Of a stretch of DNA of 64,000 nt, positions 1 through 8,743 are shown in pieces. Every line of letters begins with the position of its first letter. Within the stretch, counting starts at the first letter, position 1. The position numbers and the translations under genes are program-made. Source of the DNA: Streptomyces shenzhenensis (GTDB lineage Bacteria > Actinomycetota > Actinomycetes > Streptomycetales > Streptomycetaceae). Under the pieces are notes generated by a model. The model saw only the letters and a program-made list of their open reading frames with translations. It did no database searches and was not told the DNA's origin. The DNA lies in the NCBI RefSeq assembly GCF_021462265.1, contig NZ_JAJONF010000029.1, forward strand, positions 56,069 to 120,068. The letters run 5' to 3'.

Positions 1-358
1 GTCCGCCGTGCCGGTGCCGGCCGTCGATCCAGGGGTGCAGCGCGTAGGCGTGGCCGCCGACGACGGCGACCGTACGGCCGTCGCGGTCGGCGAGGGCCGG
101 GGCGACCGGGACACCGAGGGCGGCCAGCCGCAGGGTGGCCAGATGACGTCGCTCGATGGCGGCCGGGTCGGCGGTGTCGGGGTCGAAATGGTGCTTGAGG
201 AAGTACCGGCCGCGGGTGGTGCAGAGGCGGTAGCCGCGGTTGAGCAGGCCCTGTTCGACCGGCTCGCAGGCGAGCGCGGAACCGGCGGCGTACAGCCGGA
301 GCAGGGCGCCCAGAGGGGGCGCGTGAGATACGAGGGGGGGTACACATAAGCGCGGCAC
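1..358 (-). CDS. phosphotransferase-family protein (N-terminal part, runs off the window)
   Basis: The reading frame continues beyond base 1, so only about 119 N-terminal residues are visible. They read as the N-lobe of an aminoglycoside/homoserine-kinase-type phosphotransferase: a segment ending LLNRGYRLCTTRGRYFLKHH, where the Lys in YFLKHH is the expected ATP-binding lysine, followed by ALHPWIDGR. The likely start is GTG at 358, because no other usable start lies upstream of the conserved part. Codon 4 of this frame is TTA, so translation would depend on the bldA tRNA. The start lies only about 10 nt from the predicted transcription start and has no clear ribosome binding site. The substrate is unknown; the family includes antibiotic kinases and sugar or amino-alcohol kinases. 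Confidence 0.6.
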   Translation of the reverse strand, partial: MPRLCVPPLVSHAPPLGALLRLYAAGSALACEPVEQGLLNRGYRLCTTRGRYFLKHHFDPDTADPAAIERRHLATLRLAALGVPVAPALADRDGRTVAVVGGHAYALHPWIDGRHRHGG

Positions 359-376
359 GCGCCAGATGGTAGGGCA

Positions 377-382
377 AGTATA
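377..382 (-). promoter_or_regulatory. -10 box TATACT for the phosphotransferase gene
   Basis: Read on the minus strand the hexamer is TATACT, one base from consensus. A TGACAA-like -35 lies 18 bp upstream. It would start RNA near position 370, about 12 nt before the GTG start, giving a nearly leaderless transcript. Confidence 0.4.
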
Positions 383-642
383 CCAGCTGTGAGCTGGGCG
401 TTGTCACAGGAAGTCGCCGACGGTCGCGTTCGGTCACGCGATGGGTCATGGCGAATGCAAGTGCGAAAGATGCGCCCCGGAGACCGGGTGCGGGGCATAG
501 GGTCGGGGCGCCGCGCGCCGTGTCCGGCGCGCAGACTGGACCCCGTGATGTCTTCCCGTGACCCCGGGCGGCGGGATAACGTGCCGTTGCTCCGGCCTCC
601 TGCAAGGCTCTGACCAGCGACCTTCCGACCCGCGTCGACTTA

Positions 643-679
643 CTTGGAAATCCAAGCAAAAAATACTTGGATTTCCAAG
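643..679. promoter_or_regulatory. tandem dyad operator upstream of bkdA
   Basis: Two 14-bp dyads, CTTGGAAATCCAAG at 643-656 and CTTGGATTTCCAAG at 666-679, each have perfect 6-bp arms and an AA or TT centre. They are spaced 23 bp centre to centre, about two helical turns, so one protein could bind both on the same DNA face. Each is preceded by TA and followed by an A-run. The position 200 bp upstream of bkdA suggests control of the operon. Lrp/AsnC-type BkdR is known to regulate bkd genes in Streptomyces, but assigning these sites to it is inference. Confidence 0.6.
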
Positions 680-876
680 CAAAAACGCAGGTCAGGAGGG
701 GTTTCCCAGAAATGTGGAGCACTGGGTAACGTGCTTGTTGCAGGGCGCTCGCCGGGGCACCTGTTACGCCTGTTCCCGGCCGAGTGGCACCCACCCCGTG
801 CCACGGGTGTCGGAAACAGGTGAGCCGCACTGGTTCACCCGGCAACCCCGGGGGCCGGACCGACGGAGGAGCACAC

Positions 877-2112
877 GTGACCGTGGACAGCAGTGCCGCG
901 AGCGAACCGCGACGCAGCGCCGCAGGCAAGGCCGGTACCACCGGCAGCAAGACCGGCACCAAGCGCACCACCCGCACCACCAGCCGAAGCACCACGCGTG
1001 CCGCCACTGGCAGTGGCACGCGCACGAGCACCGATCCCGAGCTCGTCCAGCTGCTGACGCCCGAGGGCAAGCGGGTCAAGAACGCCGAGTACGACGCGTA
1101 CGTCGCCGGGATCACCCCCGAGGAACTGCGCGGCCTGTACCGCGACATGGTGCTCACCCGCCGCTTCGACGCCGAGGCCACCGCCCTGCAGCGCCAGGGC
1201 GAGCTGGGCCTGTGGGCGTCCCTGCTCGGCCAGGAGGCCGCCCAGATCGGCTCCGGCCGGGCCACCCGCGAGGACGACTACGTCTTCCCGACCTACCGCG
1301 AGCACGGCGTCGCCTGGTGCCGCGGGGTCGACCCGACCAACCTGCTGGGCATGTTCCGCGGCGTCAACCACGGCGGCTGGGACCCCAACAGCAACAACTT
1401 CCACCTCTACACGATCGTCATCGGCTCCCAGACGCTGCACGCCACCGGCTACGCGATGGGCGTCGCAAAGGACGGCGCGGACAGCGCGGTGATCGCCTAC
1501 TTCGGTGACGGCGCCTCCAGCCAGGGCGACGTCGCCGAATCGTTCACCTTCTCCGCGGTCTACAACGCCCCGGTCGTGTTCTTCTGCCAGAACAACCAGT
1601 GGGCGATCTCGGAGCCCACCGAGAAGCAGACCCGCGTCCCGCTCTACCAGCGCGCCCAGGGCTTCGGCTTCCCCGGCGTCCGGGTCGACGGCAACGACGT
1701 GCTGGCCTGCCTCGCGGTCACCAGGTGGGCGCTGGAGCGCGCCCGCAGCGGCGAGGGCCCGACGCTGGTCGAGGCGTTCACGTACCGGATGGGCGCCCAC
1801 ACCACCTCCGACGACCCCACCCGCTACCGGGGCGACGAGGAGCGGCTGGCCTGGGAGGCCAAGGACCCGATCCTGCGCCTTCGCCGGTACCTGGAGGCCT
1901 CGAACCACACGGACGACGGGTTCTTCGCGGAACTCGAAGCCGAGTCCGAGGCGTTGGGCAAGCGAGTACGCGAAGCGGTACGGGCCATGCCGGACCCGGA
2001 CAAATTCGCCATCTTCGAGAACGTGTACGCGGACGGGCACGCGCTCGTCGACGAGGAGCGAGCCCAGTTCGCCGCCTACCAGGCGTCGTTCGCGGACGTA
2101 GAGGGGGTCTGA
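877..2112 (+). CDS. bkdA: branched-chain 2-oxo acid dehydrogenase E1 alpha subunit
   Basis: This is the thiamine-diphosphate-dependent alpha subunit of E1 (411 aa). With the beta subunit it decarboxylates the keto acids of Val, Leu and Ile, supplying branched acyl-CoA starters for fatty acid and polyketide synthesis. The ThDP motif is clear: GDG at residues 210-212 and the closing NN at 239-240, a typical 30-residue span. The first ~50 residues are a Thr/Ser/Lys/Arg-rich, probably disordered extension. GTG 877 was chosen because GGAGGA (865-870) precedes it; an upstream ATG at 784 has no such site. The gene is followed after 2 bp by the beta subunit. A pyruvate dehydrogenase E1 alpha is the alternative, but the three-gene E1a-E1b-E2 order fits Bkd. 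Confidence 0.88.
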   Translation: MTVDSSAASEPRRSAAGKAGTTGSKTGTKRTTRTTSRSTTRAATGSGTRTSTDPELVQLLTPEGKRVKNAEYDAYVAGITPEELRGLYRDMVLTRRFDAEATALQRQGELGLWASLLGQEAAQIGSGRATREDDYVFPTYREHGVAWCRGVDPTNLLGMFRGVNHGGWDPNSNNFHLYTIVIGSQTLHATGYAMGVAKDGADSAVIAYFGDGASSQGDVAESFTFSAVYNAPVVFFCQNNQWAISEPTEKQTRVPLYQRAQGFGFPGVRVDGNDVLACLAVTRWALERARSGEGPTLVEAFTYRMGAHTTSDDPTRYRGDEERLAWEAKDPILRLRRYLEASNHTDDGFFAELEAESEALGKRVREAVRAMPDPDKFAIFENVYADGHALVDEERAQFAAYQASFADVEGV

Positions 2113-2114
2113 CC

Positions 2115-3095
<981 letters not shown>

Positions 3096-3105
3096 GGAGA
3101 GGGTC

Positions 3106-4536
3106 GTGACGACGATGACGGAAGCGTCCGTACGCGAGTTCAGGATGCCGGACGTGGGCGAGGGGCTCACCGAGGCCGAGATCCTCAAGTGGTACGTGCA
3201 GCCCGGTGACACGGTGACCGACGGTCAGGTGGTGTGCGAGGTCGAGACGGCGAAGGCGGCCGTCGAACTCCCCATCCCCTACGACGGCGTGGTCCGCGAG
3301 CTGCGCTTCGCCGAGGGCACCACGGTGGACGTGGGCACGGCGATCATCGCGGTCGACGTGACGGGCGGGGCGCCGGCCGCCGAGCCCGCCGCGGCCCCGG
3401 CCGCGGCCGCGGCGCCAGAGTCGGAGAAGAAGCCGGAGGGCCGCCAGCCGGTCCTCGTCGGCTACGGCGTGGCGGCCTCCTCCACCAAGCGCCGCCCCCG
3501 CAAGGGCCCGGAGGTCACGGTCGCGGAGGCGGCGGTCCAGGCGGCGGTCCAGCAGGAGCTGAACGGCCACGCCCCCGCTCCGGCCCCCGCCCCCGCCCCT
3601 GCCCCCGTCCCGGCCGCCGGGGATGGCCCCCGTCCGCTGGCGAAGCCGCCGGTGCGCAAGCTGGCGAAGGACCTGGGCGTCGACCTGGCCACGGTGACCC
3701 CGTCCGGCCCGGACGGCATCATCACCCGCGAGGACGTGCACGCCGCGGTGGCGGTGCCGGAACCGGTGGCGGCGGCCGAAGCGCCGGCACCCGCCGCTCC
3801 CATGGCAGCCCCCGCCGTCGCGTCGTACGACACCGCCCGCGAGACCCGCATCCCCATCAAGGGTGTCCGCAAGGCGATGGCGGCGGCCATGGTCGGCTCC
3901 GCGTTCACCGCACCCCACGTCACCGAGTTCGTGACGGTGGACGTGACGCGCACGATGAAGCTGGTGGAGGAGCTGAAGCAGGACAAGGACCTGCAGGGCC
4001 TCCGGGTCAACCCCCTCCTCCTCATCGCCAAGGCGTTGCTGGTCGCTATCAAGCGCAACCCGGACATCAACGCGTCCTGGGACGAGGCGAACCAGGAGAT
4101 CGTGCTCAAGCACTACGTCAACCTGGGCATCGCCGCGGCCACCCCGCGTGGCCTGATCGTGCCGAACATCAAGGACGCCCACGCGAAGACACTCCCGCAA
4201 CTCGCGGAGGCGCTCGGCGAGCTGGTCGGCACGGCCAGGGACGGCAAGACGTCGCCCGCCGCGATGCAGGGCGGCACGGTGACCATCACCAACGTCGGCG
4301 TCTTCGGCGTCGACACGGGCACGCCGATCCTCAACCAGGGGGAGGCGGCGATCCTGGCCGTCGGCGCGATCAAACTCCAGCCGTGGGTCCACAAGGGCAA
4401 GGTGAAGCCGCGTCAGGTCATGACCCTGGCCCTGTCCTTCGACCACCGGCTGGTGGACGGAGAGCTGGGCTCCAAGGTGCTGGCGGACGTGGCGGCGATT
4501 CTGGAGCAGCCGAAGCGGTTGATCACCTGGGGGTGA
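3106..4536 (+). CDS. bkdC: branched-chain 2-oxo acid dehydrogenase E2 (dihydrolipoyl acyltransferase)
   Basis: This is the E2 core of the complex (476 aa); it transfers the branched acyl group from its lipoyl arm to CoA. The order is one N-terminal lipoyl domain with the lipoylated Lys50 in VETAKAAVE, an Ala/Pro-rich swinging linker (around 155-170), a peripheral subunit-binding domain (about 180-215, RKLAKDLGVD), and the catalytic CAT domain ending in DHRLVDG with catalytic His447 and Asp451. GTG 3106 was chosen because GAGGAGAG sits 5 bp upstream; ATG 3115 is a weaker alternative. It is the third gene of the operon. No E3 gene follows, so the shared dihydrolipoamide dehydrogenase must come from elsewhere. 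Confidence 0.88.
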   Translation: MTTMTEASVREFRMPDVGEGLTEAEILKWYVQPGDTVTDGQVVCEVETAKAAVELPIPYDGVVRELRFAEGTTVDVGTAIIAVDVTGGAPAAEPAAAPAAAAAPESEKKPEGRQPVLVGYGVAASSTKRRPRKGPEVTVAEAAVQAAVQQELNGHAPAPAPAPAPAPVPAAGDGPRPLAKPPVRKLAKDLGVDLATVTPSGPDGIITREDVHAAVAVPEPVAAAEAPAPAAPMAAPAVASYDTARETRIPIKGVRKAMAAAMVGSAFTAPHVTEFVTVDVTRTMKLVEELKQDKDLQGLRVNPLLLIAKALLVAIKRNPDINASWDEANQEIVLKHYVNLGIAAATPRGLIVPNIKDAHAKTLPQLAEALGELVGTARDGKTSPAAMQGGTVTITNVGVFGVDTGTPILNQGEAAILAVGAIKLQPWVHKGKVKPRQVMTLALSFDHRLVDGELGSKVLADVAAILEQPKRLITWG

Positions 4537-4634
4537 ACCTTCCGCGCCCCTCTCTGACCTGTGCGGACGCTAAGAGCGTAAGTTCTCCTTACGGTCTCGC
4601 GGACACTCTCGGGCCGGGGTAATAGGCTGACGTC

Positions 4635-4665
4635 GGGCGGCCGCAACTACGGATTGCGACCGCCC
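4635..4665. terminator. hairpin after bkdC
   Basis: Twelve-base arms (4635-4646 and 4654-4665, one mismatch) close a 7-nt loop. A pyrimidine-rich tail follows on the plus strand. It lies between the convergent bkdC and the BRO gene and could serve both. Confidence 0.6.
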
Positions 4666-4686
4666 ACTTCCCTTCCTTCGCCGCTC

Positions 4687-5622
4687 TCAGGGCTGGTTCA
4701 GCACGTAGACCGGCGCCCCGTCCTCCGTCCCACCTCGCGAGTGAATGCAGGCGTGCTTGCGCAGCAGACGGAGACACTCGTTGACGCGGTGCACCGTCAG
4801 GCCGGTACGCCCGGCGATCGATTCGAGCGGCTCGCGCAGCTCACCCTTCTCGACGAGGACGGGGGCGATCACGACGGCCACCGTCCATACGTCCTCGGTC
4901 ACGGACAACCGCCGCCGCCAGTCGGCGAGTACGGACTCGGTGGTCGGGAGGGCCGTGGGCCCGCCGTGGGGCGTACGACGTTCGAGGACGGGGGCGTCGA
5001 GCCGGTCCGCGATGCGTTCCATGGCGTGCACCATGGCTTGCTGCACGGCGAGTGAGGCTTTCTGGAGCTCGATCGATTCGCGCTGACCGTTCGCCAACTG
5101 CTCATCGAGCTGAAGGTTGTGCGCCTCAAGACGGACGATGGCCTCGGCCACTTGCTCAGGCATGGCGTACGCGATGGGTGCGCCCGGCTCGGTCGGCTGC
5201 ACCTCGGCTTCTTCGAGAGTGTAAGAACCCTCTCGCTGAACTGTCTCGATGACCTCCGCGACCCACTGCTTGAAGGGGGCGCAGGCGGGCTTCGTACAGG
5301 CCTGGACGAGGAGGATCAGACCTTGGAGATCGATGAGATTCAGGTCTCGGCGCCACTCCCTACCTGCGGGAATGCTGAGACCGTGACCTCCAGTCACGGT
5401 CTCAAGACACTCTCGATGCGCCTCCGGTACGTGATCCGCCAGTGCCTTACCAGGCGTGGTGTATCCGAGTTCCTTGCAGACATCCACCGCCGGAAACCAG
5501 CGCCTCCCGTCCGGCACGGTCAGCCGTCGTACTCGCGCTCCGGTCGCCGCGTACACGAAGTCGCTGATGTCGATGGCCTCGTGGCGGCCGGCGGGTTTCG
5601 CCTTCTTGTCGGGTTCGTTCAT
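4687..5622 (-). CDS. BRO-N domain antirepressor-like protein
   Basis: This 311-aa protein has an N-terminal BRO-N domain (about 20-140) of the type found in phage antirepressors. Visible blocks are the RRWFPAVDVCKELGY segment, the NLIDLQGLILLVQACTKP segment and FKQWVAEVIETVQREGSY. A helical, Gln/Glu-rich central region (about 170-215) follows, then a C-terminal winged-helix-like part (about 240-311). ATG 5622 was chosen over an upstream in-frame ATG because GGAGG precedes it by 8 bp. Such genes occur in phages and as chromosomal singletons in Streptomyces. Next to DUF397 and DUF5753 remnants it is probably a small accessory regulatory gene. Its target is unknown. Confidence 0.75.
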   Translation of the reverse strand: MNEPDKKAKPAGRHEAIDISDFVYAATGARVRRLTVPDGRRWFPAVDVCKELGYTTPGKALADHVPEAHRECLETVTGGHGLSIPAGREWRRDLNLIDLQGLILLVQACTKPACAPFKQWVAEVIETVQREGSYTLEEAEVQPTEPGAPIAYAMPEQVAEAIVRLEAHNLQLDEQLANGQRESIELQKASLAVQQAMVHAMERIADRLDAPVLERRTPHGGPTALPTTESVLADWRRRLSVTEDVWTVAVVIAPVLVEKGELREPLESIAGRTGLTVHRVNECLRLLRKHACIHSRGGTEDGAPVYVLNQP

Positions 5623-5672
5623 GTGAACCACCTCCGCCGCGGAACCTAGGGTGAAAAAAAATCGAATATGCC

Positions 5673-5698
5673 AGTCAAATACCCTGATATTCATGAAT
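5673..5698 (-). promoter_or_regulatory. AT-rich promoter/operator region of the BRO gene
   Basis: The 5650-5700 stretch is far more AT-rich than its surroundings. It holds a minus-strand TTGACT (5673-5678), a plausible -35, and the perfect 10-bp palindrome ATTCATGAAT at 5689-5698. No well-spaced -10 is obvious, so the assignment is tentative. Confidence 0.3.
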
Positions 5699-5741
5699 GC
5701 GAGGGAAGAACTCGCGTTCTGCTGCGGTGAGCGGCTCGGGT

Positions 5742-5920
5742 ATGGCAAAGGCCGTCGCAGCGGTGGTCCCCTTCGTCGCCGGTTCCCACCCTGGCATGAC
5801 CAGCTCTTTCAACGTCGTTTCGTTCGCTGGACCCGGCGCGATGGACGTGGTCTACATGGACACGAGCTCGTCTACGCTGTGGCTGGAGAGTGAGAGGGAC
5901 GCATTCGCAAGGAGTTGTGA
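5742..5920 (+). pseudogene. C-terminal remnant of an XRE/DUF5753 regulator
   Basis: This frame encodes the block VPFVAGSHPGMTSSFNVVSF followed by VVYMDTSSSTLWLE. That is the signature C-terminal part of DUF5753, the domain attached to XRE-type helix-turn-helix regulators in Streptomyces. The N-terminal HTH and most of DUF5753 are absent, and the similarity fades near the ribosome binding site of the downstream DUF397 gene. XRE-DUF5753 and DUF397 genes are usually adjacent partners, so this is the stub of the missing regulator. A short expressed peptide cannot be excluded. Confidence 0.6.
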
Positions 5921-5923
5921 GCG

Positions 5924-6109
5924 GTGCCGTTCTTTCAGTTCGTCAAGTCCAGCTACAGCAGCGGCAACGGTGAGTGCGTCGAAGTCGCCCGCAACATTCC
6001 CCGTGTCGTGGCTGTCCGGGACTCCAAGGACGTGGGCGGGCCAATGATCCGGGTCTCTGCGTCGGCCTGGGCATCGTTCGCGATATCCGTGGGACGCTCT
6101 CGGGTATGA
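5924..6109 (+). CDS. DUF397 domain protein
   Basis: This 61-aa protein has the full DUF397 signature: FVKSSYSSGNGECVEVA, then VAVRDSKDVGGP and a final SAWASF block. DUF397 proteins are small Streptomyces-specific partners of XRE-DUF5753 regulators; the best-known pair is of the WhiJ type, linked to development. AAGGAG (5909-5914) precedes the GTG start by 9 bp. The partner regulator upstream is decayed, leaving this member orphaned. Its stop overlaps the start of the next gene in an ATGA, so the two are translationally coupled. Confidence 0.75.
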   Translation: MPFFQFVKSSYSSGNGECVEVARNIPRVVAVRDSKDVGGPMIRVSASAWASFAISVGRSRV

Positions 6110-6954
6110 GCGCTCGCCGGGCACCGGCCGTGGACCCGGGATCGGCACTCGAGTGGGGCGACCGGCACGCTGTTGACGGCAGCGCCGTAGAGCGGACGTT
6201 TCTTCTGGACAGGCGGACCGGCGCTGTTCCGGGCGTGCTCTGGCTGCCGTCCGCGTCCCTCTCGTCGCCGCCCGCCCTGGTCCTGCTGGGGCACGGTGGC
6301 AGCGGGCACAAGCGAAGTGAGCGCATCGTCGGCCTGGGCCGTTGGTTCGCCGCACGGGGCATTGCCGCTCTCGCGATCGACGGGCCGTACCACGGTGACC
6401 GGGTTCCCGGTCCGTTGAGCGTCGCGGAGTATCAGTCCCGCCTGGTCGAAGAAGGGATCGACGTCGTTCTCGACCGGATGGCCGAGGACTGGCAGGCGTG
6501 TGTGGACGCTGTCGCCGGCGTGGGTGTCGTCGACGGGGACAACCTCGGCTATCTCGGGATGTCCATGGGAACCCGCTTCGGCCTCCCCCTGACGGCCACC
6601 CTGGGGGACCGGCTCCGCTGCGCGGTCCTGGGCAAGTTCGGCCTCGGCCAGGCCCCGGCCCTGCCCAGCGGACTGGCTGTCCCGGAACGCGTCGCGACGG
6701 ACGCCGGACGGACCACCGCCCCCGTCCTGTTCCACATCCAATGGGATGACGAGATCTTTCCCCGGGACGGGCAACTGGCCCTCTTCGAGGCGTTCGGGTC
6801 GAGGGAGAAGGCGCTGGTCGGTTTCACCGGCCGCCATGGCGAGACCCAGGACGCTGCCGTCGACCTGTGGCGGGACTTCGTGTGCCGCCACCTTGCCGCC
6901 GGCTGGGCCGAGGGCGGGGAAAGGCGAAGGCCCGCCGCGGACCTTCCGTTCTAG
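6106..6954 (+). CDS. alpha/beta hydrolase (dienelactone-hydrolase-like)
   Basis: This 282-aa alpha/beta hydrolase has the nucleophile elbow GMSMG with Ser153. A likely oxyanion/HG segment (LLGHGGSG) lies near residue 60, an acidic residue in QWDDEIF near 210, and the catalytic His in GRHGETQ near 245. There is no signal peptide, so it is cytoplasmic. The fold resembles uncharacterised acetyl-xylan-esterase/dienelactone-type hydrolases; the substrate cannot be read from the sequence. ATG 6106 overlaps the DUF397 stop (ATGA). Its last coding bases form one arm of the transcription terminator. Confidence 0.72.
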   Translation: MSARRAPAVDPGSALEWGDRHAVDGSAVERTFLLDRRTGAVPGVLWLPSASLSSPPALVLLGHGGSGHKRSERIVGLGRWFAARGIAALAIDGPYHGDRVPGPLSVAEYQSRLVEEGIDVVLDRMAEDWQACVDAVAGVGVVDGDNLGYLGMSMGTRFGLPLTATLGDRLRCAVLGKFGLGQAPALPSGLAVPERVATDAGRTTAPVLFHIQWDDEIFPRDGQLALFEAFGSREKALVGFTGRHGETQDAAVDLWRDFVCRHLAAGWAEGGERRRPAADLPF

Positions 6955-6976
6955 TGGTCGCTGCGGCGGGCCTTCG
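6925..6976. terminator. bidirectional terminator whose arm lies inside the hydrolase CDS
   Basis: A perfect 14-bp inverted repeat (6925-6938 and 6963-6976) encloses a 24-nt loop that contains the hydrolase stop codon. It lies between the convergent hydrolase and dacA genes and can terminate both. Confidence 0.65.
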
Positions 6977-6996
6977 TCGGATCGGTGCGCGGTGGG

Positions 6997-7896
6997 TCAG
7001 ATCTTCGAGAAGCCGTAGTTGAGGAGCTTCGTGGCGTCCGTCGCGCGCTGTGCGTACGTGGTGGAGGCGAGGACGGTGCCGATGACCGTCTTGCCGTTGC
7101 GGGTCGCGGCGAAGACGAGGCAGGCGCCCGCCTCGGGGCCGGAACCGGTCTTCACGCCGATGGCGCCGCTGTAGCTGCTGAGCAGCGTGTTGGTGTTGGT
7201 CCAGGTACCCATGGTGCGGGTGGAGCCGGTCTTGGTGATCGTCTTCGCCGTGTACGCCTTCGTCTTGACGACCGTGCGGAACGTCGAGTTCTTCATCGCG
7301 CTGCTGGCGATTTTCGTCAGGTCGCGCGGCGTCGAGTAGTTGTTGCCGTTGCCGATGCCGTCGAAGGAGTCGAAGTGGGTGTGGGTCAGGCCCAGGTTCT
7401 TCGCGGCGGTGTTCATCTTGGAGATGAAGTTGGCGACGCGCTTGGCGCGGGTGGTGCCCGAGCCGTACGTGTCCGCGAGCGCGTAGGCGGCGTCGCAGCC
7501 GGACGGCAGCATCAGCCCGTAGAGCAGCTGACGGACGGTGACCTTGTCGCCGACGATCAGGTGCGCCTGGGAGGCGTTGTTGGCGACGACGTAGTCGCTG
7601 TACGCCTTCTGGATCGTGACCTTCTTGTCGAGGTTCAGGTTCGACTGTGCGAGCACGACCTTGGCGGTCATGATCTTCGTCGTGGAGCCTGTCGAACGCT
7701 TGGTGTCGGCTGCCTTCGTGTACAGCGTCTTCGCGTTCGCGTTGTTCATGACGTAGCCGCCCTTGGCCACGATCGAGGGCGCGGTGACGGCCTGCGCGGG
7801 AGCCGCGGTGAGGGCGCCGGTGGCGAGCATCGCGCCGGACGTGACGGCGACGGCGACGGCCCTGCGGAGAGTGGTGCCCTTATTACCGGTAATCAA
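6997..7896 (-). CDS. dacA: D-alanyl-D-alanine carboxypeptidase, exported (S11 family)
   Basis: This is a penicillin-binding carboxypeptidase that trims the terminal D-Ala from peptidoglycan stem peptides outside the membrane. With the TTG start at 7896 it has 299 aa and a signal peptide (TLRR then a hydrophobic core, cleavage after AQA36). The catalytic motifs are present: STTK with Ser71 and Lys74, SGC at 132-134 in place of SxN, and KTG at 249-251. TTG 7896 was preferred because it gives a normal-length signal peptide. An upstream GTG at 7989 would add 31 residues ahead of it without a ribosome binding site. No C-terminal amphipathic anchor is obvious. It is divergent from the gntR gene. 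Confidence 0.85.
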   Translation of the reverse strand: MITGNKGTTLRRAVAVAVTSGAMLATGALTAAPAQAVTAPSIVAKGGYVMNNANAKTLYTKAADTKRSTGSTTKIMTAKVVLAQSNLNLDKKVTIQKAYSDYVVANNASQAHLIVGDKVTVRQLLYGLMLPSGCDAAYALADTYGSGTTRAKRVANFISKMNTAAKNLGLTHTHFDSFDGIGNGNNYSTPRDLTKIASSAMKNSTFRTVVKTKAYTAKTITKTGSTRTMGTWTNTNTLLSSYSGAIGVKTGSGPEAGACLVFAATRNGKTVIGTVLASTTYAQRATDATKLLNYGFSKI

Positions 7897-8076
7897 CTGA
7901 AATACCCCGAGTCGAGTCGAGTCGTAATGCCCCTGGCGTGCGGCCGAGTTGGGGGTGCCAAAGCGAGTGGGGCCGCACGAGTGTGACACGTAAGTAGCAC
8001 AGATGGTTGTGCGGCCGCTGAGAGCGATTTACCTCACGTCCGGATCGTGGACCCGATGCACGTTGCGTACGTGTTG

Positions 8077-8082
8077 TATCTA
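8077..8082 (+). promoter_or_regulatory. -10 box TATCTA of the gntR-MFS operon
   Basis: TATCTA is preceded by TG (extended -10), with TTGCGT about 9 bp upstream, too close to be a classical -35. It predicts RNA starting within a few bases of ATG 8093, giving a leaderless or nearly leaderless mRNA. The surrounding TTGCGTACGTGTTGTATC could also hold the regulator's own operator. Confidence 0.35.
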
Positions 8083-8092
8083 AGCTGTGGGC

Positions 8093-8743
8093 ATGAGCCT
8101 GGCCGTCAAGCAGCCCCCCGCCGCCGACCGTGTCTACTCCCATGTCAAGCAAGGAGTCCTGGACCGCCGTTACGAAGGCGGCACGCTCCTCACCGAGGGC
8201 GAGCTGGCCGAGGCCGTGGGAGTCTCCCGCACCCCGGTACGCGAAGCACTGCTGCGTCTCGAGGTCGAGGGCCTGATCAAGCTCTACCCGAAGAAGGGCG
8301 CCATGGTGCTGCCCGTCTCCGCGCAGGAGATCGCGGACGTGGTGGAGACCCGGATGCTGGTCGAGGAACACGCGATGCGCAGGGCCGTACCCGCGTCCGC
8401 GCGGCTGGTGGCCCGGCTTCAGGAACTGCTCGACCGGCAGAAGGCCGAGGCCGCCGCCGGCGACCTGGCCGCGGCGGCCGTCACGGACCGCTGCTTCCAC
8501 GCCTCGATCGTCCGCGACGGCGGCAACGAGATCCTCTCCCGCCTCTACGACCAGCTCCGCGACCGCCAGTTGCGGATGGGCGTCGCGATCATGCACGCGC
8601 ACCCCGACCGCATCGCCAAGTCGCTGACCGAGCACGAGGAGATCCTGGACGCGCTGCGTGCCGGGGACGCCGAGCGCGCGGTCGCGCTGGTGCACCGGCA
8701 CGTCGACTGGTTCTCGCACCTGGCGCGGGGTGAGGTCCGATGA
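8093..8743 (+). CDS. GntR-family transcriptional regulator (FCD/FadR-like)
   Basis: This 216-aa regulator has an N-terminal winged helix (about 10-75; TEGELAEAVGVSRTPVREAL is the recognition region, the hallmark of GntR proteins). A helical C-terminal FCD ligand-binding domain follows, with conserved Asp/His metal-ligand candidates. ATG 8093 is preferred; an in-frame GTG at 8087 is possible. The stop overlaps the start of an MFS gene (ATGA), so the likely role is to control that transporter in response to its substrate. It is divergent from dacA across a 196-bp region. Confidence 0.82.
   Translation: MSLAVKQPPAADRVYSHVKQGVLDRRYEGGTLLTEGELAEAVGVSRTPVREALLRLEVEGLIKLYPKKGAMVLPVSAQEIADVVETRMLVEEHAMRRAVPASARLVARLQELLDRQKAEAAAGDLAAAAVTDRCFHASIVRDGGNEILSRLYDQLRDRQLRMGVAIMHAHPDRIAKSLTEHEEILDALRAGDAERAVALVHRHVDWFSHLARGEVR

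Larger units (their letters stand above)
359..876. other. bkd upstream intergenic region
   Basis: These 518 bp separate the divergent phosphotransferase and bkdA. Apart from the minus-strand promoter at its left end and the tandem dyads at 643-679, I see no gene. The short open frames here have no ribosome binding site and no recognisable protein. Confidence 0.6.
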
